Source: Candidatus Omnitrophota bacterium (GTDB lineage Bacteria > Omnitrophota > Gorgyraeia > Gorgyraeales > Gorgyraeaceae). From it: a stretch of DNA of 63,457 bases. This document shows, in pieces, positions 40,523 to 49,527 of this stretch (positions are counted from its first letter, which is position 1; the number at the start of each line of letters is the position of its first letter). The notes beneath the pieces were generated by a model. That model did not search any database and had not been told where the DNA came from. It saw only the letters and a list, made by a program, of their open reading frames with translations. The DNA is taken from the NCBI GenBank assembly GCA_018819285.1, contig JAHJQM010000023.1, positions 1-63,457 of the forward strand, read 5' to 3'. The translations under genes were made by a program, and so were the position numbers.

Positions 40523-41166
40523 GAGTAAGGGTTAAGTTTTGCGGAATAACATCAGTTGAAGACAGGAATAACGCAATAGCAGCAGGCGCTGACGCAATAG
40601 GAATTGTATTTTTTAAAGATAGTCCTCGTTTTGTAGCATTGAAAAAGGCAGAGAGGATAGTAAAAGATATGCCGCCTTTTATAAGCGCAGTGGGAGTTTT
40701 TGTTAATGAAGTTCTTGAATTTATTGAAGAATGCGTTGAAAGGTGTGATTTGAACGCTGTCCAGCTGCATGGCGATGAAGATGTGAAATATTGTTTTAAG
40801 TTTAAAGATTTAAACTTAAAAGGTGTAAAGCTTATAAAAGGCATAAGAATTAAAGATAAGGAAAGCCTTGTTTCTATAGAAAATTGCCCTAGCGATGCGA
40901 TTATCCTGGATGCCTATAAAAAAGGTATGTATGGTGGCACAGGTCAGGGTTTTGATCGCTCTCTTGCTATTATTGCAAAGGAATACGGGAAAAATATTAT
41001 CCTATCAGGAGGCTTAAACCCTGATAATGTTTATAATATAATAAAAGAAATAAAGCCATATGGAGTAGATGTATCCTCAGGTATTGAATCCAGTCCTGGT
41101 AAGAAGAATATTGAATTAATGGAGCGCTTTATAGAAGAAGTCAAGCGCGCAGAAGCAGACCTTTAA
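40519..41166 (+). CDS. trpF: Phosphoribosylanthranilate isomerase
   Basis: RVKFCGITSVED; GVDVSSGIESSPGKK. Confidence 0.96.
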   Translation: MRVRVKFCGITSVEDRNNAIAAGADAIGIVFFKDSPRFVALKKAERIVKDMPPFISAVGVFVNEVLEFIEECVERCDLNAVQLHGDEDVKYCFKFKDLNLKGVKLIKGIRIKDKESLVSIENCPSDAIILDAYKKGMYGGTGQGFDRSLAIIAKEYGKNIILSGGLNPDNVYNIIKEIKPYGVDVSSGIESSPGKKNIELMERFIEEVKRAEADL

Positions 41167-41200
41167 TTTCTTCCCAAAATGCTCATACTTTAAACATGAT

Positions 41201-41235
41201 AAGTTGACAAATTAACATTGTCAGAGTGTCAACTT
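41201..41235. repeat. Stop-proximal palindrome family copy
   Basis: AAGTTGACAAATTAACATTGTCAGAGTGTCAACTT, 3' of trpF. Confidence 0.8.
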
Positions 41236-41252
41236 TTGTTATGTCTATGGAC

Positions 41253-41280
41253 TTGACAAGCCCAATAAAATCATTATACT
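41253..41280 (+). promoter_or_regulatory. Putative sigma70 promoter TTGACA-16-TATACT with duplicated -10 (second TATACT at 41285)
   Basis: TTGACA 41253-41258, TATACT 41275-41280; TCATTATACT tandemly duplicated. Confidence 0.6.
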
Positions 41281-41320
41281 TCATTATACTTCGACTTAAA
41301 GGAATATAAAGGAATCTAGT

Positions 41321-41515
41321 ATGACTAAAGCCAAACAAGTGATGACCGTTAAGGAAATAGCTGAATATCTGGGCGTCCACCCTATGACAATATATAAATA
41401 TGTCCAGGAAAGCAAAATCCCTGCTTTTAAAATAGGCACAAGCTGGCGCATCCGAAAAGAGTCTATTAAAAAGTGGATGGATGAAAACGAACATAAAAAC
41501 CAGGAAAGTGCTTGA
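41321..41515 (+). CDS. Helix-turn-helix (excisionase/MerR-like) DNA-binding protein
   Basis: MTVKEIAEYLGVHPMTIYKYVQESKIPAFKIGTSWRIRKESIKKWMDE. Confidence 0.85.
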   Translation: MTKAKQVMTVKEIAEYLGVHPMTIYKYVQESKIPAFKIGTSWRIRKESIKKWMDENEHKNQESA

Positions 41516-41597
41516 TATATAGGCAATTAGCGGTTGTCACGTTTTTAAGGCGTATGAAAAAGGAAAGATAATAAGGCGCAAAACATAGGAGACACCT

Positions 41598-42806
41598 ATG
41601 AAATATATAGTCCTGGTTGGCGATGGAATGGGAGACAGGCCTATTGAGGATCTTGGCGGAAAGACTGTTCTTGAGGCAGCTAAAATTCCTAATATGAATT
41701 TTATAGCTGAAAAAGGCAAAGTTGGTCTTACTAATATGATACCTGCCAGGATGCCGCCTGCAAGCGATGTGGCAAATCTTTCTATACTTGGATATAATCC
41801 AAAAAAATATTATACTGGCCGCGGCCCTCTAGAAGCGGTAAATATGGGCATAGATTTACAGGATAATGAAGTTGCTTTCAGGTGCAACCTGGTAACTATT
41901 TCAGACGATAAAATGGTGGATTATAGCGCAGGCCATATATCAAACGAAGAGGCGAGGGCTATAATAGAAGAATTAAATTCCAGATTAGGCGCAGAAGATA
42001 TAAAGTTTTACCCAGGCATAAGTTATAGGCACCTTGTGGTATTTAAGTGCAGAGATGAGGAAGAACAGAAAAATTTCGTAAAGACAAAATGCACACCGCC
42101 TCATGATATAGCAGGGAAGACAATTCATAGATTCCTGCCTGCAATAACGCCTCAGGCAGAAGTATTAAAAAGATTAATGCATGAATCCAGAAAGATCTTG
42201 TCTGACCATGAAGTGAACAGGGTGAGGCTTGACCTGAAAGAGAATCCTGCAAATATGATATGGTTGTGGGGCCAGGGCATAAAGCCTTTTATGCCCAAAT
42301 TTTCAAAGCTTTATCATGTAGAAGGTTCTATTATATCAGCGGTTGATCTTATAAAAGGCATAGGCAAGATTATAGGACTTGACGTCATTAATGTGCCTGG
42401 GGCTACAGGATATTATGACACCAACTATCTGGGCAAGGCAGAGTATGCTATTGATTCGCTGATGCATAAGGATTTCGTATTTGTTCACGTGGAAGCCCCT
42501 GATGAAGCAGGGCACAATGGAGATTTAAGAGAAAAAATATACAGTATAGAGAAATTTGATAAATTTGTGGTAGGCACGGTATTGAACCATTTTAAGTCTA
42601 GCAATGAAGAATACAGGATACTGGTTTTGTCAGATCACGCTACACCTATTGCATTAAAGACCCATTCCAGGGATTACGTTTGTTTTGCTATGTATGGCAC
42701 TGATATAGAGCAGGGGGCTATTAAGCATTTTAACGAAAAAGAAGCCCGCCTTTCCAAATTCCGCATAGATAAAGGCCATGAGTTAATGGAATTCTTTATA
42801 AGATAA
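41598..42806 (+). CDS. apgM: ApgM-like cofactor-independent phosphoglycerate mutase / proposed homoserine kinase (COG3635-like)
   Basis: KYIVLVGDGMGDRPIEDLGGKTVLEAAKIPNMNFIAEKGKVGL; RCNLVTI; HVEAPDEAGHNGD; SDHATP. Confidence 0.88.
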   Translation: MKYIVLVGDGMGDRPIEDLGGKTVLEAAKIPNMNFIAEKGKVGLTNMIPARMPPASDVANLSILGYNPKKYYTGRGPLEAVNMGIDLQDNEVAFRCNLVTISDDKMVDYSAGHISNEEARAIIEELNSRLGAEDIKFYPGISYRHLVVFKCRDEEEQKNFVKTKCTPPHDIAGKTIHRFLPAITPQAEVLKRLMHESRKILSDHEVNRVRLDLKENPANMIWLWGQGIKPFMPKFSKLYHVEGSIISAVDLIKGIGKIIGLDVINVPGATGYYDTNYLGKAEYAIDSLMHKDFVFVHVEAPDEAGHNGDLREKIYSIEKFDKFVVGTVLNHFKSSNEEYRILVLSDHATPIALKTHSRDYVCFAMYGTDIEQGAIKHFNEKEARLSKFRIDKGHELMEFFIR

Positions 42807-42861
42807 AACCTTTCAATATTTTGATAGATTATTTTCAGCATTTGTGGTAATATTTGTCGAT

Positions 42862-44082
42862 ATGGGAAAATCTTTGATTGTTCAAAAATATGGAGGAAGT
42901 TCTGTAGCGAATACAGACAGGATAAAGAATGTAGCGAACCGCATTGCGCGTTATAAAAAACAAGGGCATAAGATAGTGGTAGTGGTTTCTGCTTTAGGAG
43001 ATACTACTGATGAGTTATTGGAACTGGCGGGCCAGATTACAGATAAACCAAGCGACAGAGAGCTGGATATGCTTATATCTACAGGCGAACAGGTATCTGT
43101 AGCGCTTTTGGCGATGGCTCTTCATAAGATAGGCATTGATGCTATATCTTTTACAGGAGCGCAAGTAGGCATTATTACAGACTGCTCTCATACAAAGGCC
43201 AAGATTCTTAAAATAAGCGCGGACAAAATCAGGGAACAGGTTGAAAAAGGGAAGGTTGTTATAGTGGCTGGTTTTCAGGGCATGAATACTGAACAGGAGA
43301 TTACAACGCTTGGCAGAGGAGGGTCAGACCTTACAGCTGTTGCTATCGCAAAGACCCTGGATGCTGATATGTGCGAGATATATACTGATGTGGAAGGTGT
43401 TTATACCGCTGACCCTAGGATTGTAAAAGACGCCAGAAAACTTTCAGTGATCAGCTATGAAGAAATGCTGGAACTGGCCTCTCTGGGCGCGCAGGTAATG
43501 CAGGCAAGGTCTATGGAGGTTGCAAAAAAATACTCAGTTCCTTTGCATATAAGATCGAGCTTTACAGATAAAGAAGGAACAATTATTTCAAAGGAGGTTA
43601 AGTCAATGGAAGAGGTTCTTGTTAGCGGAGTAACTGCAAATAAAGGCGAGGCAAAAGTAACTATTTGCGATTTGCCTGACAGGCCAGGTATAGCAGCGAA
43701 AATATTCGCAAGCCTAGCTAAACACGATATAAATGTGGATATGATAATCCAGAATATAAGCAGGCTTGGCTACACAGACCTGTCTTTTACGGTTCCTGCG
43801 GCTGAACTCAATAAGACAAAAGATGTGATGGCTAGAATAGCAAAGGCTGTGAAGGCAAAAGGCGTAGTATACAATAATGAGATCGCGAAGGTTTCAATAG
43901 TTGGCGTAGGTATGAAGACCCATTCAGGAGTCGCGGCAAAGATGTTTGGCGCTTTGGCTACAAAAAAGATCAACATAGATATGATATCAACTTCTGAAAT
44001 CAAGATATCGTGCGTGATAAATAAGAAATACGCAGACGATGCAGTGCGGGTATTGCATAAAGCGTTTGGATTGAAGAGGTAA
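42862..44082 (+). CDS. lysC: Aspartate kinase
   Basis: LIVQKYGGSSVANTDRIKNVA; two ACT domains. Confidence 0.97.
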   Translation: MGKSLIVQKYGGSSVANTDRIKNVANRIARYKKQGHKIVVVVSALGDTTDELLELAGQITDKPSDRELDMLISTGEQVSVALLAMALHKIGIDAISFTGAQVGIITDCSHTKAKILKISADKIREQVEKGKVVIVAGFQGMNTEQEITTLGRGGSDLTAVAIAKTLDADMCEIYTDVEGVYTADPRIVKDARKLSVISYEEMLELASLGAQVMQARSMEVAKKYSVPLHIRSSFTDKEGTIISKEVKSMEEVLVSGVTANKGEAKVTICDLPDRPGIAAKIFASLAKHDINVDMIIQNISRLGYTDLSFTVPAAELNKTKDVMARIAKAVKAKGVVYNNEIAKVSIVGVGMKTHSGVAAKMFGALATKKINIDMISTSEIKISCVINKKYADDAVRVLHKAFGLKR

Positions 44083-44085
44083 AAT

Positions 44086-45657
44086 ATGAGGGAAATCAAA
44101 ATTTACGATACTACATTGAGAGACGGTTCTCAGGGAGAAGGTATTTCTTTTTCTGTGATGGATAAGGTTAAGATTGCAAAGAAATTAGACAAGTTCGGAA
44201 TTCATTATATAGAAGGAGGGTGGCCGGGCTCAAATCCAAAGGATATGGAATTTTTCAAACAGGTCAGAAAAATTAAATTCAAGAATTCTGAGCTTGTCGC
44301 GTTTGGCAGCACAAGGCGCCCAAAGATCAATCCTTCAGACGACGAAAATCTGAAAGCCCTTATAAAATCAGGCGTGAGGCTAGCTGCTATTTTTGGCAAA
44401 ACATGGGATATGCATGTAACGGATATTCTCAGGGTATCTTTGCAGGAGAACCTGAGAATGATCTATGACACTGTAGAATTTCTCAAATCTAAGAATCTTT
44501 ATGTATTTTATGACGCGGAACATTTTTTTGACGGATATATGCGGAATAAAAATTATGCCTTGGAGACACTGCGTTCAGCTGTAAACGCGGGATGCGACGC
44601 GGTTGTTTTATGTGATACAAACGGCGGCATGCTTACTCATGAATTAGGGACTATTGTCAGGGCGATTTCCAGCGAGTGTTCTAATGTTACACTGGGGATT
44701 CACGCTCATAATGATGGCGGCCTGGCTGTAGCGAATACTTTAGCTGCGGTTGAGGCGGGCGCAAGCGTTGCGCAGGGCACGATAAATGGTTATGGCGAAA
44801 GATGCGGCAATGGAGATTTGTGCGGCATTATTCCGAATCTTCAATTGAAGATGGGATGTAAATGCTGCTCTGAATCTAAGTTGAAAGAGCTGACAGAGGT
44901 ATCCAGGTATATAAGCGAGATTTCGAATATGAGACCTCAGGATAACCAGCCTTTTGTTGGAAGGAGCGCTTTTGCGCATAAAGGCGGAGTCCATATTAAC
45001 GCGGTTATGAAGAATCCGGTGTCTTACGAGCATGTAATGCCTGAAAAGGTGGGAAATCACAGGAGAATCCTTGTTTCTGAATTGTCAGGCAAGACCAGCA
45101 TTATTCTAAAAGCAAAAGAGATGGAATTAGACCTTACAAAGGATGACCCTAAGACAAAAAGGATATTGAGATTGATTCAATCCATGGAAAATCAGGGGTA
45201 TCATTTTGAAGCTGCTGACGGGTCTTTTGAGCTTTTGATGAAAAAGGCGTTAAAAAAATATAAGCCGTGTTTCACGCTGGAAGGCTTTAAGGTCAGTATT
45301 GAAAAAAGAGAAGACGATATGCTGATTTCAGAGGCTATTATTAAGCTGAATGTGAACAAAAAAGAAGAACATACTGCTGCAATAGGAGATGGGCCTGTAA
45401 ACGCTTTGGATAATGCATTGCGCAAGGCCTTGGCAAAGTTTTACCCCGCGCTTTCAAAGATGCATCTCTCTGATTTCAAGGTAAGAGTGCTGGATGAAAA
45501 AGCAGGCACTGCTGCTAAGGTAAGGGTCCTTATTCAGTCAGAGGACGAAAATAGCTCATGGGGCACTGTCGGAGTTTCTGAGAACATAATAGAAGCAAGC
45601 TGGCAGGCTCTTGTGGATAGTGTGGAATACAAGCTATTAAAGGACAAGGCCAGATAA
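44086..45657 (+). CDS. cimA: Citramalate synthase
   Basis: IYDTTLRDGSQGEGISFSVMDKVKIAKKLD; HAHNDGGLAVANTLAAVEAG; C-terminal LeuA dimer domain. Confidence 0.95.
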   Translation: MREIKIYDTTLRDGSQGEGISFSVMDKVKIAKKLDKFGIHYIEGGWPGSNPKDMEFFKQVRKIKFKNSELVAFGSTRRPKINPSDDENLKALIKSGVRLAAIFGKTWDMHVTDILRVSLQENLRMIYDTVEFLKSKNLYVFYDAEHFFDGYMRNKNYALETLRSAVNAGCDAVVLCDTNGGMLTHELGTIVRAISSECSNVTLGIHAHNDGGLAVANTLAAVEAGASVAQGTINGYGERCGNGDLCGIIPNLQLKMGCKCCSESKLKELTEVSRYISEISNMRPQDNQPFVGRSAFAHKGGVHINAVMKNPVSYEHVMPEKVGNHRRILVSELSGKTSIILKAKEMELDLTKDDPKTKRILRLIQSMENQGYHFEAADGSFELLMKKALKKYKPCFTLEGFKVSIEKREDDMLISEAIIKLNVNKKEEHTAAIGDGPVNALDNALRKALAKFYPALSKMHLSDFKVRVLDEKAGTAAKVRVLIQSEDENSSWGTVGVSENIIEASWQALVDSVEYKLLKDKAR

Positions 45658-45666
45658 GCCCTAGCC

Positions 45667-48327
45667 ATGAAAGACATACCTCCAAGATATAATCCAAAAG
45701 ATCACGAAGAGTCTATTTATTCTAAATGGGAAAATAGCGGGTTTTTTCATGCAGAGCCTGATTTTTCCAAGAAACCTTTTACTATAACAATTCCTCCTCC
45801 CAATGTTACGGGTATCCTGCATATGGGACACGCGCTGAACAATACATTGCAGGATATTCTTATAAGATGGAAAAGAATGCAAGGGTCTGCAAGTTTGTGG
45901 GTGCCTGGTACGGACCATGCTGGAATAGCTACGCAAAATGTTGTAGAAAGAAATCTGCATGAAAAAGGCATCACTAGGCAGGAGCTTGGAAGGGAAAAGT
46001 TTGTAGAAGAGATATGGAAGTGGAGGGAGAAATACGGGAATACCATTATAATGCAGCTTAAAAGACTGGGCGCTTCATGCGACTGGAAGAGAACGCGTTT
46101 TACCATGGATAAAGGCCTTTCAGAAGCAGTTTTGGAAGCATTTGTCCAACTCTATAATAAAGGTTTGATCTATAGGGGCAATTATATAATCAACTGGTGC
46201 CCCAGGTGCCGCACAGCTCTTTCCGATGAAGAAGCGCCTCACCAGAACGTAGAAGGAAAGCTGTATTATATATTGTATCTGTTTAAAGAGAGCGGAGAGC
46301 AGAGAGCGGAGAGTAAAGAAGGGGTGGTGGTGGCGACCACCAGGCCGGAGACCATGCTTGGAGATGTGGCAGTGGCTGTGAATCCAAAAGACAAAAGATA
46401 TAAGAAATTAATAGGAAAAAAACTCATATTGCCTCTTACGGAAAGAGAGATGGAAATAATAACGGACGATTTTGTGGATAAAAAGTTCGGCACAGGCGCT
46501 GTAAAAGTTACGCCCGCCCACGACTCTGATGATTACGATATGGCGAAGCGCCACAATTTGGAACCTGTGACTATTATGGGACCTGACGGAAGGATGAATG
46601 AAAATGCCGGCAGATTCAGTGGTCTGGATAGATTCGAGGCTAGAAAGTTAATAGTAGCCGAGCTTGAAGAAAAGAAACTACTAATAAAAATAGAAAAACA
46701 CGACTACGCAGTAGGGCATTGTTACAGGTGCCATACTGTTATAGAGCCGTATCTATCTTTGCAGTGGTTTGTGAGAATGAAGCCATTGGCAGAACCTGCA
46801 ATAGAAGTGGTCAAAAGAGGAAAAATTAAATTCCATCCAAAGAGGTGGACAAAGGTTTATCTGAATTGGATGGAGAATATAAAAGACTGGTGCATCTCAA
46901 GGCAGATATGGTGGGGGCATCGTTTACCTGTTTACTATTGCCAGAAATGTAACGCTGTGATTGTTTCAAAAGTTGCGCCTGAAAAATGCCAGAAGTGCGG
47001 CAGTCAGGATTTAAAACAGGATGAAGATGTGCTGGATACATGGTTTTCGTCTTGGTTGTGGCCGTTTTCAACTCTTGGATGGCCTGAAAAAACAAAAGAC
47101 CTGAGGTATTTTTACCCAACAGCTGTTTTGGTAACCGCGCCTGAGATATTATTTTTCTGGGTCGCAAGGATGATTATGTCAGGTAAGGAATTTATAAAAG
47201 AGATCCCATTCAGCGATGTTTATATACACGGGACTGTCAGGGACGCAACAGGCAAGAAGATGTCAAAATCTCTGGGCAATATAATAGACCCATTGGATAT
47301 AATAGACGAATTTGGCGCAGATGCTTTAAGATTTAGCATTATAGCTATAACCTCTGCTGGCCAAGATGTATTCTTATCAAAAGAAAAATTCGAAATAGGC
47401 AGGAATTTTGCGAATAAGATATGGAATGCGTCAAGGTTTGTGTTGATGAACGTGGGGGCGTCAGAGCTTCAGGGCACAGGAGCACTGGAAAAAGAAAATC
47501 TGAACATTGCTGACAAATGGATATTGAGTAGGTTAAATAGAACCATAGAAGCTGTGACCAAGGCATTAAAGAATTATAAATTCAATGAAGCAGAAAGCTT
47601 GGTGTATGATTTTTTCTGGCATGATTTTTGCGACTGGTATGTTGAAATGGTTAAGCCGCAGATTATAGGGCAAAGCGCGGAGAGCAAAGAGCGGAGAACA
47701 GGAGAAATTTTAATACACGTGCTTGAGAGTTCGCTGAAATTATTGCATCCGTTTATGCCGTTTGTGACAGAGGCAATATGGCAGAATATAAAAGAAAGAG
47801 AAAGCATAATGATTGCAGCTTGGCCTGAAGCAGACAAGCATTATATAGATAAAAAAATAGAGTCCGATATAGAAATAGTGAAAAATATTATAGTCAATAT
47901 AAGAAATATCCGTTCTGATATGAATATAGCTTATTCTAAAAAATTGACAGTAGGGCTTGCACCATTAAGACAAGGCGTTGGTTCTGTAATATCTGATAAT
48001 GCTGAATATATCAAAAATCTGGCCCATCTTGATAAATTGACAATAGATGAAAATTTTATAAGGCCGAAGAGCTGCCTCAGCGCTGTTGCAGAAGAGTTCA
48101 ATATATTTATTCCTTTGGAAGGCGTAATAGATGTGGCAGCAGAAAAGGCTAGGCTGACAAAGAAGCAGGATTTATTAAAGCAACAGATTGTGTTTACAGA
48201 AAAGAAATTGAAGGATAAGAATTTTATCAATAATGCTCCGGAAGAAGTAGTAAGGGCTGAGCATGAAAAGGCGGAGAAGATCAGAGAGCAAATAGATAGG
48301 TTGGGAAAGACTATTGAAGATCTGTAG
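45667..48327 (+). CDS. valS: Valyl-tRNA synthetase
   Basis: PPPNVTGILHMGHALNNTLQDILIRWKRMQG; KKMSKSLGN. Confidence 0.98.
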   Translation: MKDIPPRYNPKDHEESIYSKWENSGFFHAEPDFSKKPFTITIPPPNVTGILHMGHALNNTLQDILIRWKRMQGSASLWVPGTDHAGIATQNVVERNLHEKGITRQELGREKFVEEIWKWREKYGNTIIMQLKRLGASCDWKRTRFTMDKGLSEAVLEAFVQLYNKGLIYRGNYIINWCPRCRTALSDEEAPHQNVEGKLYYILYLFKESGEQRAESKEGVVVATTRPETMLGDVAVAVNPKDKRYKKLIGKKLILPLTEREMEIITDDFVDKKFGTGAVKVTPAHDSDDYDMAKRHNLEPVTIMGPDGRMNENAGRFSGLDRFEARKLIVAELEEKKLLIKIEKHDYAVGHCYRCHTVIEPYLSLQWFVRMKPLAEPAIEVVKRGKIKFHPKRWTKVYLNWMENIKDWCISRQIWWGHRLPVYYCQKCNAVIVSKVAPEKCQKCGSQDLKQDEDVLDTWFSSWLWPFSTLGWPEKTKDLRYFYPTAVLVTAPEILFFWVARMIMSGKEFIKEIPFSDVYIHGTVRDATGKKMSKSLGNIIDPLDIIDEFGADALRFSIIAITSAGQDVFLSKEKFEIGRNFANKIWNASRFVLMNVGASELQGTGALEKENLNIADKWILSRLNRTIEAVTKALKNYKFNEAESLVYDFFWHDFCDWYVEMVKPQIIGQSAESKERRTGEILIHVLESSLKLLHPFMPFVTEAIWQNIKERESIMIAAWPEADKHYIDKKIESDIEIVKNIIVNIRNIRSDMNIAYSKKLTVGLAPLRQGVGSVISDNAEYIKNLAHLDKLTIDENFIRPKSCLSAVAEEFNIFIPLEGVIDVAAEKARLTKKQDLLKQQIVFTEKKLKDKNFINNAPEEVVRAEHEKAEKIREQIDRLGKTIEDL

Positions 48328-48335
48328 TTGGCTTT

Positions 48336-48638
48336 CTGCCCGTGCCAGCAGTTTAAGAGGCCTCTTTGACACGAGCGGGCACGGTGTCTGTTGAGCCAGG
48401 CGGAGCCATTCGGCACTGAATCGTTTCGCCGTCCGCTACGGTTTATGGTTCGTTCTTCTGTCGACTATCGTATTGTCAATCGAACAGAACTCACCATAAA
48501 TCCTTGCGGACTTTTGCCGAAACGATTCTAATGTGCCTCAGACCCCGCCTGGCTCAACAGACGAGCGAGGGTCAAAACGGAGCAAAATTTTCACGCTGGG
48601 AAAATTTTGCGTCCTCGCAAACTGCTGGCACGGGCAGA
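48336..48638 (+). ncRNA. Candidate large structured RNA/element, copy 1 (~303 nt)
   Basis: Nested helices: CTGCCCGTGCCAGCAGTTT/AAACTGCTGGCACGGGCAG; TCTGTTGAGCCAGGCGG/CCGCCTGGCTCAACAGA; AATCGTTTCG/CGAAACGATT; GTCCGC/GCGGAC; TTTATGG/CCATAAA; hairpin GCAAAATTTTC-ACGCTGG-GAAAATTTTGC. Homologous to 49528-49832 with compensatory changes. Strand assumed. Confidence 0.7.
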
Positions 48639-48655
48639 GTTAATGGTTAAATAAG

Positions 48656-49516
48656 ATGAAACTTACAAAAGAAAAGGTATTCCCAATAATTATAAGCGCT
48701 TTAAAAGAAGATATCGGTTCCGGAGATATTACAAGTGCAATTGTCTTTGAAAAGGACATTAATTTATTGGCGCATATTATAGCAAAAGAAGAATGTATTT
48801 TAGCCGGCATAGATGTTGCAAAATGGGTTTTTGACGCAGTTGATGAAAAAATAGCATTTACAGCTTTATTTAAGGACGGAGACAGTGTTAAGAAAAATAA
48901 AAGAGTTCTGTCTATAAAGGGTTCTGTGAAAAACATACTATCAGCCGAGAGGACTGTTTTAAATTTTCTTGGGCACCTTTCCGGCGTAGCGACGCTTACT
49001 GCTGAGTTTGTGAAAGAAATAAAAGGCACGGCTGCAAAGATATATGATACCAGAAAGACAACTCCTGGTTTAAGAGAAATGGAAAAATACGCTGTTGGCG
49101 CAGGAGGAGGATCTAATTTCAGAGTTGGTCTCTGGGACGGAATAATGATAAAGGATAATCATTTAAGAGCATTAAGAGAAAACGCTATAAAAGAATCAGT
49201 TTCTATGTTCAAAGGCAGGGGGTATAAAAATATTGAAGTTGAGGTGGAAAATATTGCAGAGTTTGAAGATGCTCTGGATGCAGGCGCGGATATTATAATG
49301 TTGGATAATATGAAGCCTGAAGAAATTAAAAAGGCAGTCAGGCTTAAAGATACAAGGAGTAAGGGCCGGTTTAGAAACGTAATTTTAGAAGCTTCTGGCG
49401 GGATTAGTTTGGAGAATGTAAAAAAGATCGCTAAAACAGGGGCTGACAGAATTTCAATAGGCAAACTCACCCACTCAGTTCCTTCAATAGATTTTTCGTT
49501 GGAGATTTGTAAGTAG
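48656..49516 (+). CDS. nadC: Nicotinate-nucleotide pyrophosphorylase (carboxylating)
   Basis: EDIGSGDITS; DTRKTTPGLREMEKYAVGAGGGSNFRVGLWDGIMIKDNH. Confidence 0.97.
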   Translation: MKLTKEKVFPIIISALKEDIGSGDITSAIVFEKDINLLAHIIAKEECILAGIDVAKWVFDAVDEKIAFTALFKDGDSVKKNKRVLSIKGSVKNILSAERTVLNFLGHLSGVATLTAEFVKEIKGTAAKIYDTRKTTPGLREMEKYAVGAGGGSNFRVGLWDGIMIKDNHLRALRENAIKESVSMFKGRGYKNIEVEVENIAEFEDALDAGADIIMLDNMKPEEIKKAVRLKDTRSKGRFRNVILEASGGISLENVKKIAKTGADRISIGKLTHSVPSIDFSLEICK

Positions 49517-49527
49517 ATAATGTTAAG

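Noticed and set aside
41268-41290. TCATTATACT repeats as a CRISPR-like or iteron origin
   Set aside because: Only two units; better explained as duplicated promoter -10 sequence
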